Assembly: GCA_004321715.1 (NCBI GenBank)
Contig: SGYN01000003.1
Location: 1 to 64,000, forward strand
Source: a bacterium
GTDB lineage: Bacteria; Fidelibacterota; Marinisomatia; Marinisomatales; TCS55
Reading direction: 5' to 3'
Length of the DNA: 64,000 nucleotides
The translations under genes were made by a program, and so were the position numbers. Each line of letters starts with the position of its first letter. Position 1 is the stretch's first letter. The notes under the pieces were generated by a model. The model ran no database searches and was not told the origin of the DNA. It saw nothing but the letters and a program-made list of their open reading frames with translations. Below, piece by piece: positions 8,573 through 17,700 of the stretch.

Positions 8573-9768
8573 TCGTATTCCTCCCAATCTATAACATACG
8601 AGTATCCTATAAATGAGCCAAACGCATGTGGAACATATAATTCAAAAGCTCCTACAGCTCCTGGGAGTAAAGTCGCATCTGTTGTAATACCTGAGTCAAA
8701 TGTATGGTATGTCCCCCTGGCAAAAGTAGTGAGCGTTTTTGTTTCGCCGCTCCAATTTTTACGAAAAACAAAATCCATTTTTACAAAATCTGCACGACGC
8801 CCTCCAATGTTTTTTACTTCTCCAGTGAAAATTGTGTTTCCTTGATTATCTTTCTTTTCTGTTATATTGCCCACTAAAACACAATTGGCTGCATACTTTC
8901 TACCCGCACTTCGATCCAATGGATCAGCAGAAGTATATTTTGGTTCCGATAAACGTGGCATGGGGGGTGGAGAATAACTATCGCGCACTTGTTCAGGGAC
9001 ATATTCCTGGGTGTCTTCTGTTATAACATTATCGATCACACGGACAACATTATCACGCTTAATAATAAGATAGCCAACAAGGGTTTCCACCTTAAGCTCA
9101 GACTCATCTTGATAAACAATCTTACCAAAGACCGTACTCCCATTCTTCATAATAATCTCTTTTGAATAAATAGCTAATGGATTTACCCACATTTTACTTA
9201 ACGACTTTAGATTTTCTAGCTCTGAACTAAGATGCTTAACCTCTGCAGAAAGTTTTTTTATTTCAAAACTAAGTTCATTCATAATATAGGTTGAACCAGC
9301 ATCTGAAGGCTCTTCTTCTGCCACAGATTCAGGCACTAAAGGGCCATCATTAATTGGGGGAGCTACTGCAGCTACGCGCGGTTTTGTATTTTGATTATTA
9401 GATGGGGCTTCTTCTTTGACTACATTAGCTGGAGTAGTTTGCTTCAATGCAACTTGTAGATCTTTAATATCATCTTCAGCTACTGTAACTGGAACACTTG
9501 CTTTACCAAGCTCCCCACCATCTACACGAACAAAGTACTTTCCAGATAAAACTTTTTTGAATTTGAATTTTCCACTCCCCTTTGCTGTAGCGCTCTGCAC
9601 TTCAAGTTCACTATTATCTAATAATAAAACAGTTACTTTTCCGGCTTTATCTCCATTGCTATCAAATACTTGCCCAGAAATATCATAATCTTTAGCCTCG
9701 ATAAAGCCAAAAATTAAGAGATATGATACAGCTAGAAGAATGCTATTTTTTGGTCTGCGGATTGTCAT
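8569..9768 (-). CDS. Envelope protein with carboxypeptidase-regulatory and FxLYD-like domains
   Basis: A 399-residue protein with a signal peptide (about 1-25, ending IEAKD). Residues about 27-110 form a carboxypeptidase regulatory-like beta-sandwich (YDISGQVFDSNGDKAGKV, then GKYFVRVDGG). A proline-rich linker and a short coiled coil (about 160-190) follow. A small domain (about 205-250, MKNGSTVFGKIVYQDESEL) resembles the strand-rich folds that follow 'I.l.nG..i.G.i' motifs. The C-terminal domain (about 295-390) has the look of FxLYD (VLVGNITEKKDNQGNTIFTG, ending with LPGAVGAFELYVP). It is the first gene of the motor operon. A role in envelope assembly of the complex is inferred only from position. 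Confidence 0.6.
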   Translation of the reverse strand: MTIRRPKNSILLAVSYLLIFGFIEAKDYDISGQVFDSNGDKAGKVTVLLLDNSELEVQSATAKGSGKFKFKKVLSGKYFVRVDGGELGKASVPVTVAEDDIKDLQVALKQTTPANVVKEEAPSNNQNTKPRVAAVAPPINDGPLVPESVAEEEPSDAGSTYIMNELSFEIKKLSAEVKHLSSELENLKSLSKMWVNPLAIYSKEIIMKNGSTVFGKIVYQDESELKVETLVGYLIIKRDNVVRVIDNVITEDTQEYVPEQVRDSYSPPPMPRLSEPKYTSADPLDRSAGRKYAANCVLVGNITEKKDNQGNTIFTGEVKNIGGRRADFVKMDFVFRKNWSGETKTLTTFARGTYHTFDSGITTDATLLPGAVGAFELYVPHAFGSFIGYSYVIDWEEYE

Positions 9769-9983
9769 GCCAATATTCCTCGGTTTTAATTAACAAAAGC
9801 AATCATAACATAGTTAAGTCTTAATCATGCTTTTTTCTTCCTAATAATTGATTCCCACCGAAGGTAAATATATTACAGTAAACCCATGCTATCAATAGAA
9901 GATGTTAATTAATTGATTAAAATAATATTTCGTATATTTAACAAAAATAATTCTAATACCGCCTTATTAATCAACATGGCCAA

Positions 9984-10595
9984 TTATTTCCAGAAACTAT
10001 CAAAGGTTTTTTTGTTCTTAAAAGCTGCTTTTTTTGAGGCTTGCGCATCTAAACGTAATTGTTCCGGTAATATTTTATTTAACGAATCTTCATAAGCTTC
10101 GATAATTAAATCATGATCTTTATTGTCTTTTTTCTCATAAGACTTAGCTATCCAATAGCTTGCAACGCCATCTTCTTGGTTAACCATTGATGCTTTTGAA
10201 AAAAGCTCTATGGCATCCCACAGGGCTGTTTTACTTCCTTTCTTGTATAATAATAACCCCTCAAGCACCAATAGTTCATATCTAGCAGTATTATTTTTTG
10301 GATCGATCGCCAAAACTTTTTTGTACTCTTTTATAGCGTTTGCTCGGTTGCCTGAAGCTTCTGATTTTCTCGCAATATTGATGTGGGCCGTTGATAGAAT
10401 AGATACAAACTCAGGGCGCCTTTCTTTACTTAGCGCAAGTAAGGAATCTTGTTTTGATACAACTTTCTCTGGTTCTGTAATAGATAGTTTTTTTAGGCTC
10501 GGCTTAGTTGGGGCACAACTATTTAATATTATTAAAAGGCAAAATGCGCTTAGAAAAAAACTAGGTATTTTTGAAATACAGAAATTATCCTTCAT
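9984..10595 (-). CDS. TPR-repeat lipoprotein
   Basis: About 203 residues from the ATG at 10593-10595, which I prefer because it directly precedes a lipoprotein signal (MKDNFCISKIPSFFLSAF, lipobox LNSC). An earlier in-frame start at 10640 would add 15 residues in front of the signal peptide. After the signal come TPR units: FVSILSTAHINIARKSEASG, AIKEYKKVLAIDPKNNTARYE and ASYWIAKSYEKKDNKDHDL. The start overlaps the end of the phenylalanine-hydroxylase gene by 11 bases, suggesting coupling. The 215 bases downstream separate it from the motor operon. Specific function unknown. Confidence 0.65.
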   Translation of the reverse strand: MKDNFCISKIPSFFLSAFCLLIILNSCAPTKPSLKKLSITEPEKVVSKQDSLLALSKERRPEFVSILSTAHINIARKSEASGNRANAIKEYKKVLAIDPKNNTARYELLVLEGLLLYKKGSKTALWDAIELFSKASMVNQEDGVASYWIAKSYEKKDNKDHDLIIEAYEDSLNKILPEQLRLDAQASKKAAFKNKKTFDSFWK

Positions 10596-11517
10596 AAAAG
10601 AACAAGTTTTTGTTATCATAATATGTTTCATATAAATCATCCATGGAATCTATAACATAGTATCTGTCTTGAATATTACTAAAATCATATCTGGTCATAA
10701 TTATTTCTTCCATATCAAAGGGGACAAACCTTGATCTGTTGGAATCTCCTTTAGCACATTGAATAATATTATTTGTTTCATCATATGATGATATTATCCC
10801 AGCACCATATATTTCATAATCTATATCATTTTTGATTACGCGGTAATTATCTGTGTCTCCGCTGTTTTTAACAATGCCAAATTCATACGTCCACCATGCG
10901 AAATTCTGCAATCGCTTTAAATTATGCGCTACTAATTCTGGACCGAGTTTTCTATTATCAAGAATTATTTCATGCCCTAGGATTCCTACATCTGCTAAAA
11001 AGTCTGCATATTCTTTATTCATTAAAAAAGGCACGTGTGCTTGAATATCGTGAAAAATGTCTGGTTCCGGTGTATAGCCTTGATCGTTTTGTATTTTACG
11101 GTCGCTATATTTTTTATCAAATCTTGGTGATTTTCTAATAATATCTGTTACGGGAAATTTTCGTTGGGCATTAACTTCAAAAAATAATTCTTCATCTAAA
11201 AACCCTGCAACTGGGAACAAAGACCATCCCGTGGTATTCTCAATAATTGGTGAGATAGAATTAAAATCTGGAAAACGATCCCTTGGGATTGGTAAAGATT
11301 TTATTCCAAGTAAATACTCTTTTGATGCATATTGATTTAATATTAATTCTAATCTAATATATAAGTCTGACCAAATTTTATTTTCAAGTTTAGTAATTAA
11401 AGAATATTTCTGATCAATTTGATAATTATCATCCTTCCCAAAAATATAAATACCTTCAACTGTCTGTTCTCTAAGATTACTAAACAAGTAATCATATTTT
11501 TCATTATCTACAACCAA
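10585..11517 (-). CDS. phhA: Biopterin-dependent aromatic amino acid hydroxylase (phenylalanine 4-monooxygenase type)
   Basis: A 310-residue protein of the tetrahydropterin-dependent hydroxylases, which use non-heme iron to hydroxylate phenylalanine to tyrosine. The iron site is intact: TPEPDIFHDIQAHVPFL supplies two histidines, and AWWTYEFGIVKNSG supplies the glutamate. The EIYGAGIISSYDE signature follows. Family proteins read FHDLFGHVPLL at the metal site; IQA here in place of LFG is a mild divergence. No in-frame ATG precedes the conserved region; the TTG at 11515-11517 lies 11 bases after a GGGGG ribosome-binding sequence. It is 30 bases downstream of the Smr gene. Confidence 0.85.
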   Translation of the reverse strand: MVVDNEKYDYLFSNLREQTVEGIYIFGKDDNYQIDQKYSLITKLENKIWSDLYIRLELILNQYASKEYLLGIKSLPIPRDRFPDFNSISPIIENTTGWSLFPVAGFLDEELFFEVNAQRKFPVTDIIRKSPRFDKKYSDRKIQNDQGYTPEPDIFHDIQAHVPFLMNKEYADFLADVGILGHEIILDNRKLGPELVAHNLKRLQNFAWWTYEFGIVKNSGDTDNYRVIKNDIDYEIYGAGIISSYDETNNIIQCAKGDSNRSRFVPFDMEEIIMTRYDFSNIQDRYYVIDSMDDLYETYYDNKNLFFYEG

Positions 11518-11547
11518 AAGATTGCTTACCCCCTATAAACATCAATT

Positions 11548-11871
11548 TTACCTTAACCAAATATAAGTAATTGCACTATTTCTTCGGCCAAAATCTTTGT
11601 CATCTGGCAATCCGCAATCAGATCTCATATCCATTGATTCTTTGTCAAACATATCATAATTCTCACCAAAAATTACAGCCTTAAAGCGCCCTCTTTGTTC
11701 TTTTAACCATTCGCGGACTGCATTCTTTAACGCTCCTGTTCCGTGCCCGTGGATAATTTTAATTGCTCTTGATTCTCCTTGAAAGATAAGGATACTTACT
11801 TCAGCCTCTAAAACAGACATTGCTTTATCAAGAGCAAAGTTTTTATGTCCAATATCGATTGTAGTTAACAA
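11548..11871 (-). CDS. Small Smr-domain protein
   Basis: A 107-residue protein made of a single Smr domain, the fold at the C-terminus of MutS2 that binds or nicks branched nucleic acid or stalled-ribosome mRNA. Diagnostic motifs are IDIGHKNFALDKAM near residue 5 and IKIIHGHGTGALKNAVREWL near residue 38 (family HGxG). It lacks MutS2 ATPase domains. The start is the TTG at 11869-11871; no ATG lies between it and the upstream stop. It heads a minus-strand unit with the hydroxylase. Confidence 0.78.
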   Translation of the reverse strand: MLTTIDIGHKNFALDKAMSVLEAEVSILIFQGESRAIKIIHGHGTGALKNAVREWLKEQRGRFKAVIFGENYDMFDKESMDMRSDCGLPDDKDFGRRNSAITYIWLR

Positions 11872-11992
11872 AATATAATTTTTTTATAATTATGAATTTG
11901 TAATAATAAATAATTACAATATAATAAAAAGAACTTTATTAAATATCTTAGTTATAATTTTATTATCATTAATATAATTAAGGAAAATCATT

Positions 11993-12958
11993 ATGAGAAA
12001 AATTTTATTGGGAAAAACAGAGCAAGAGGTATCTATAATTAGCCTTGGAACATGGTCTTATGGTGGATCAAATAAACAAGGGAAAATATCTGTTGGATGG
12101 GAAGGGCAACTAGAAAATGATTCAATTAATGCTCTTAAGCTTTGTTATCAGTCTGGAATTAATCACTGGGATACAGCAGATGTATACGGAGATGGAAGAT
12201 CAGAAAAAATTATTGGAACTCTTTGGGGTGAAATACCTAGAAGCGAAATCTTTGTAGCAACAAAAGTAGGCTGGGATATGGGAAGCCATGATCATTACTA
12301 TCATCCAGCACACATGAGAAAACAGATGGAAAAATCTTTGATTAATTTACAAACTGACTATGTGGATCTTTTATATTTACACCACTGTAATTTTGGAAAG
12401 AATGGTGAATTTTTTGATGATGCAGTTGACACAATACGTCGTTTCCAAGATGAGGGAAAGACTAGATTTCTCGGGTTGTCTGATTGGGATCTGTATAAAA
12501 TAATGAAATATATAGATAAAGTAAACCCTGACGTTGTTCAACCCTATCGTAACGTTATGGATGATAATTATCTATCATCTGGATTAAAAAACTGGATAGA
12601 TATAAATAATGCGGGTGTGTGTTTTTTTTCACCTATTAAACATGGGCTATTAACAGGAAAATATAATGAACCTGTAAAATTCGGAGATGGTGATTTTCGA
12701 TCTAATATAAATGACTTTAATGATAATACAATAATAAGAAAAATGCAGAAAAATAAAACTTTATTAGAAGACAGGTTTTCTGAGCATCCTAATCCGGTAA
12801 TGAAAGGGCTCATTGATTCTCTTTTGTTTGACTCTCCCACTGGATGTGTTTTGATTGGCCAAAGAAATATTGATCAAGTAAACGTCGCTGCAACATTAGG
12901 CTCAGCGTTATCAGAAGAAGATGTAGATTGGGTAAAATCACTATATAATAATCTTTAA
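11993..12958 (+). CDS. Aldo/keto reductase
   Basis: A 321-residue (alpha/beta)8-barrel NADPH-dependent oxidoreductase. The catalytic residues are visible: Asp and Tyr in HWDTADVYGDGRSEKIIG (near residue 60), Lys in VATKVGW and His in YLHHCNFG. The C-terminal cofactor region VLIGQRNIDQVNVAAT is also typical. Length fits the family. The ATG has AAGGAAA upstream. It stands alone on the plus strand, convergent with the aldehyde dehydrogenase; the 87 bases between hold no clear terminator. Substrate cannot be told. Confidence 0.88.
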   Translation: MRKILLGKTEQEVSIISLGTWSYGGSNKQGKISVGWEGQLENDSINALKLCYQSGINHWDTADVYGDGRSEKIIGTLWGEIPRSEIFVATKVGWDMGSHDHYYHPAHMRKQMEKSLINLQTDYVDLLYLHHCNFGKNGEFFDDAVDTIRRFQDEGKTRFLGLSDWDLYKIMKYIDKVNPDVVQPYRNVMDDNYLSSGLKNWIDINNAGVCFFSPIKHGLLTGKYNEPVKFGDGDFRSNINDFNDNTIIRKMQKNKTLLEDRFSEHPNPVMKGLIDSLLFDSPTGCVLIGQRNIDQVNVAATLGSALSEEDVDWVKSLYNNL

Positions 12959-13045
12959 TAGCAAGAACTCTAGGTAAATGAATATTATTAAATATCTAAA
13001 TTATAAAACATCATTTTATATAATCTTGTTACTTGCCTAAATAAT

Positions 13046-14752
13046 TTAACCGCGTAATGCATCAAAAAATAGACCTGGCAAATGGAGTGGGCTTGGTTTC
13101 GCTTGAAAATAAGTAAACCTCCTAGAAACATTGTGGGCTTGTTTATTTGTTACAAACCACGGCGGCTTTGGAAACATGTGAAGCTCGCCTTTTAATAAAT
13201 TTCTTGGGAATGGAGAAAATGGGGCATAAACAACTGTTTTTTCAGGCCTATCAAACAATCTCGTGTTATGAACTACACCATTTCCACTTTGAATATCTTC
13301 TATTGAATGTCCTGGGAAAGCCCCCCATGTACATTCAGAAGTTAAAAAAGCTAGCGCGCACCATGTGTTTACTCCAATTGAACCATATTTAAGTGCTGAA
13401 ATTATATTTTCCCAATGGGGGCCTAGTTGTTTAATTGTTTTTGGATGTATTATGATATTTGCTCCAAGCGTACCCCAGAGCTTTTCATTACAAAATTTCA
13501 TTGCATTGACAAGATAGTCTCCTGGATTATCACCAGGTAGCGATGTTTGAGCAAGCGCACCTACAAAAACTTCATTTTGAAACAAATATTCGTCGTTACT
13601 TTTATGATCTAAGCCAGTAACAAATAATCGAGAAAGCTTTTCATTCTCATCTAAGTATTCACAGTTGTCATAATTGTTTTTGATACTATTATGTCTATCT
13701 TCTGAACCTGGATAATATGGATCTCTTGCAGTAGTTTTTGAAATCGTTGATTTTACTTCAGCAAGTAAATCATTTGATTTATCCCATGATTCCGGCAATA
13801 TCAAAACTTGGCCAGCAACACAATTGAAACTAGCATTGTGAAGTTTTTGGGTGGCAATATTCTCAGCTTGGTATTTTATATCTGCTGTTGACCAAGGACC
13901 CGGCACAACAATAATTGGCGTCACACAACCAAGCTCAGCTGTTATCGATTTGTTAATTTTCTTTTTTCCACTCTGCTTTCTTTCAAGGCCCTCTTTACCA
14001 GTACCAAACACTATAGAATCATACGTTTTAGCTCCACCAGTAATATGAATATGATCTACTCCTTCATGGTTACATAAATATTTACCAACATCTGCTCCAC
14101 CAGATACTATTTGAATATAGCCTGCAGATATAAAATCCTCAAAAATCTTATCAAAAATTTCCTTTAGGTAATTATTTACAGGGTGAACTTTCAATAAAGA
14201 AACCGACTGATGCGCAAACAATCTATCTAAAACATCTAATGGCGGAATGGATGACACATTTCCACCGCCTAGAACCAATGATACATGACCATTTTTTGAA
14301 TTTGATTTATAGATTTGCGCAATATGATCATTGAAGTTGTTTTCATTTACGCTTTTTTGCATCCATACTTCTGCTTTAATTCCGCTTAATAATAAACGAT
14401 GGTAGATATTGTAAGGGAAAATATTAGCCACTACTCGACCGTCTGGTCGCGATCTAATTTTTCCAATGGGGGGGTTCTCTCCATTATTTAAAGCTTTTAA
14501 AGTTCCAATCATGCTCTCCACTCCATATATAAGAGCCCATGGTCCTGATGTCCATTCTTCACCTGAGAGCGGTGAATCATTAGAGATAGATTTTGCCTGA
14601 TTTGCTGCCTCTGCCCAATCTTGTGCAACTTCAACCGTTTTAGCTGTTATAGATTGAAATAAAGGTATTTTTTCAGATATTGAAAGATTTGCCCAGCTGT
14701 CTTTATTGGTCTTTAATAAACCGATTGCCTTATCTAAAACTAAATTATCCAA
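13046..14752 (-). CDS. Divergent aldehyde dehydrogenase family protein
   Basis: A 568-residue NAD(P)-dependent aldehyde dehydrogenase-fold protein, longer than the usual 480-500. Seen: VANIFPYNIYHRLLLSGIKAEVW (cofactor domain), VSLVLGGGNVSSIPPLDVLD and HIHITGGAKTYDSIVFG (NAD-binding loop). The catalytic-cysteine region is HNASFNCVAGQ near residue 315, where classical enzymes read NxGQxC. The C-terminal part contains WCALAFLTSECTWGAFPGH. Start is a TTG (14750-14752) with AAGGA nine bases upstream. Substrate unknown. It sits 26 bases downstream of the subtilase gene and may be read with it. Confidence 0.75.
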   Translation of the reverse strand: MDNLVLDKAIGLLKTNKDSWANLSISEKIPLFQSITAKTVEVAQDWAEAANQAKSISNDSPLSGEEWTSGPWALIYGVESMIGTLKALNNGENPPIGKIRSRPDGRVVANIFPYNIYHRLLLSGIKAEVWMQKSVNENNFNDHIAQIYKSNSKNGHVSLVLGGGNVSSIPPLDVLDRLFAHQSVSLLKVHPVNNYLKEIFDKIFEDFISAGYIQIVSGGADVGKYLCNHEGVDHIHITGGAKTYDSIVFGTGKEGLERKQSGKKKINKSITAELGCVTPIIVVPGPWSTADIKYQAENIATQKLHNASFNCVAGQVLILPESWDKSNDLLAEVKSTISKTTARDPYYPGSEDRHNSIKNNYDNCEYLDENEKLSRLFVTGLDHKSNDEYLFQNEVFVGALAQTSLPGDNPGDYLVNAMKFCNEKLWGTLGANIIIHPKTIKQLGPHWENIISALKYGSIGVNTWCALAFLTSECTWGAFPGHSIEDIQSGNGVVHNTRLFDRPEKTVVYAPFSPFPRNLLKGELHMFPKPPWFVTNKQAHNVSRRFTYFQAKPSPLHLPGLFFDALRG

Positions 14753-14778
14753 AATAAACGATCCTTATCATTAAAATC

Positions 14779-17700
14779 TTATTTCAAATACAACATTTTC
14801 CTAGTTTTAAAATACTTTTCAGAAGTCAATCGGTAAAAATATACTCCACTAGGAATAGAATTATGATAAGAATTCGTTGCATCCCATCGGATTGTGTGTG
14901 TTCCAGGTTGTGTTATCCCCTCATAAATATTATTGATTAATTTCCCATGCAAATCAAAAATTTCTATTCTAACCATTTGCTTTATTGGTGTCGAGAAAGA
15001 AATTGATGTTATTGGATTGAATGGATTGGGGTAGTTTTGTGATAAGCTAAAATCAATTGGAATATTTTTTTCTTTATCATTTGATAAAATAACGAAACTG
15101 GTATCTACCAACAGATGGATATCATCAATATACCATCCGCTTGAGGTCCCAGAAGCATCTGTTGAAATATGAAATCTCAGATATACTCCGGAATCAATAT
15201 AATCCGTAACATCTATTTTTACAGTATCAACAAAATTAATCCCTGTTATAGAATAAACAGAGTTCCATATATTTCCATCTTCCGATATTTGGATTGTTCC
15301 AATATCATTTTCCCTTAAAAAACTCCCTGTCCAAAATTGTAAATAGGCAGAATTATAATCTGATAAATCAAATGGCTCTAATAAAGTAAGGTAGTCCGAT
15401 TTATTATTTTCATAGTTAGCGTTTGGAGAATCATTCATTCCATATTTTACAGCAGAATTTACATAAAATAACCCCCAATTCTGTCCCGTGTTCCACTGTC
15501 CAATGTTTTCTTCATCCCACCCTGTAAGAATTGTTTTATTTACGATCTGAAAGCTTGAAGTATCCGAAAATCCAAAATTTCCGCTTGAGGAATTATCCTT
15601 AGCAATTGCAAAATAATAAATTTTATCATTTCCTGAAAGATTTTCCCATTCGATTACTCCTTGCCAAAAATAACCATCTGGGTTCATGGATGTATTATAG
15701 ATTTGGTCTGGATTAAATGAGTAATACCAGTACAAAGCAACGCTATCTACCCCTATGTTATCATTTGCTAATACGGAAACGAGCGCAGTTCCTGATCTAT
15801 CAATAATATTGGGCAATCTTTCAAGGTCATGTACCGTAGGCGCAATAATATCTCTTCCAATATTAAATTGAAATACTTCATCCGTATTAAGCGGGTTTGT
15901 CCAGTTATAATAATTATTAGTAACAGAAAAATAGTATTCAACTAATACAGATTCATCTGGTGATGGAACATTATAATAAAAACCATCTGTTGTATCATTC
16001 ATATCGACCGTGTTGTATTCTCCTCCATTGAACCTATAATGCAAAAATGGACCATTAAAACCATGCGCGTTATTGAAAATGTTTACATGAAAATAAATGT
16101 TTGAAGTTGAATCTTCTGTATCAATTAATGGCGTGTGGTTGATAAAATTTAAATAATCAAGCGTTCTCTCTAAAAAAATAGTTTGGTGTTCATTTACATC
16201 ATCAGGAGCAATAGAATTTACGGTACTTCCAAATGTTTCAAGGCCCGTACCAGTATATACTAACCTATATTCACCTTTATAACTCAAACCCATATTTAAT
16301 TCATTACTATATTTGAAAATCAGTTCGGCATCATCGTGCGGATAAAAATAATCAGGGTATTGGTTTGAGGGTGGATACCCTGGTTGATATATATCAAAGC
16401 TTAACCCATCTGATATTGGGTCTCCTGGTATACCTTGCGCTGATGAAACTCCAGCATCGTCCCCTCCCCAATCTGCATGTAAATAATTATTAAAAAATGC
16501 AGTTTGAGATGAGTCTCCTGGATTTTCATTCAAGTCCCAACCTAAGTCCTGTCCTGATAAATATAAGTTCCCTCCGTTGTCTAGGTATTCCGTTAACGCT
16601 AACCTATCTTCAAAATTTAGAGAAGGGAATGCCCACTCTGTAAACCAAATAATAATCGGGCTATTTTGCACCATTTCATATGTTAAAGGACCGTTCATTC
16701 TATCCCAAACAGAATAAGGTATGCCAATATTATCTAGAATGGTAGAATAAAACTTATCGATTTGACCTCCGTTATCATCATCAACTATTAATATAGGTGT
16801 TATCCCAATATTTATAGAAAGTTCGAAAGAATTTAAATTTTGCCCATCTTGCTGTATGCTAATATTGAATACTGCTATACCAGGACCTGCAGAATCAGAA
16901 ATAGATATAGAAAAAGCCTGGTCTAAATTGATGGTGTCCTCTGGTGCAACACTTTGATTTAATTCAGCATCATCAATAACATTTAATCTACTATCAGAAG
17001 TTGAAAGATATATATCTACATTATCTGACCCCACAATTGAATAATTATATAAAGAGATATCAATATCAATAGTTTCTCCTGGATCAAATGAACCATCGCC
17101 ATTTCCATTCGAGGCATCACTAGCAGAAAACTGTATATTTTTCATTCTTACTGGGATAGAATTAAATTGATTATTGCTAAATGACACTGCATTATGGGCA
17201 TTTACACGTCCACTGCCTAATAACAAAAAGTATTCTGAATTGATATTATAAATATTATCAGCTGTTGCCGATAGTCTAATCGCTAATTCGCTAGCAGTAA
17301 GATCCGGAAATTGTGATTTAATCAATCCAGCTATTCCAGCGGCAACGGGTGATGCCATTGAGGTTCCAGAAAATGATGCATATTGATTGTCTGGAACGGA
17401 TGATCGAATACCAGACCCTGGAGAAGAAATATCAACCGATAAATGATATGTTGAAAAACTAGATTTATAATCTCCTGTTGTCGTTGATGCAACGCTTAGT
17501 ACAGTCGGATATGCAGCTGGATAATTTGCCTCATCTTCATTGCTGTTACCTGCGGACGTTAGGGACAACGTACCTAACTCGTAAGCATATGAAAATGCAT
17601 CACGAAAATAATTGCTATAACCTCCTCCGCCGTAACTATTGTTTGTTAAATCTGCACCCATGTCTGCAGCGTAAATAATTGCTGCTGCATTATCTCCTGA

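Noticed and set aside
12959..13045. Possible terminator between the aldo/keto reductase and aldehyde dehydrogenase genes
   Set aside because: Short matching words (AGGTAA and TTACTT/GCCTA) do not form a continuous stem and no T run follows.
13046..14752. Aldehyde dehydrogenase as IolA (malonate semialdehyde dehydrogenase)
   Set aside because: It is 568 residues, divergent around the catalytic cysteine, and 28 kb from the inositol locus.
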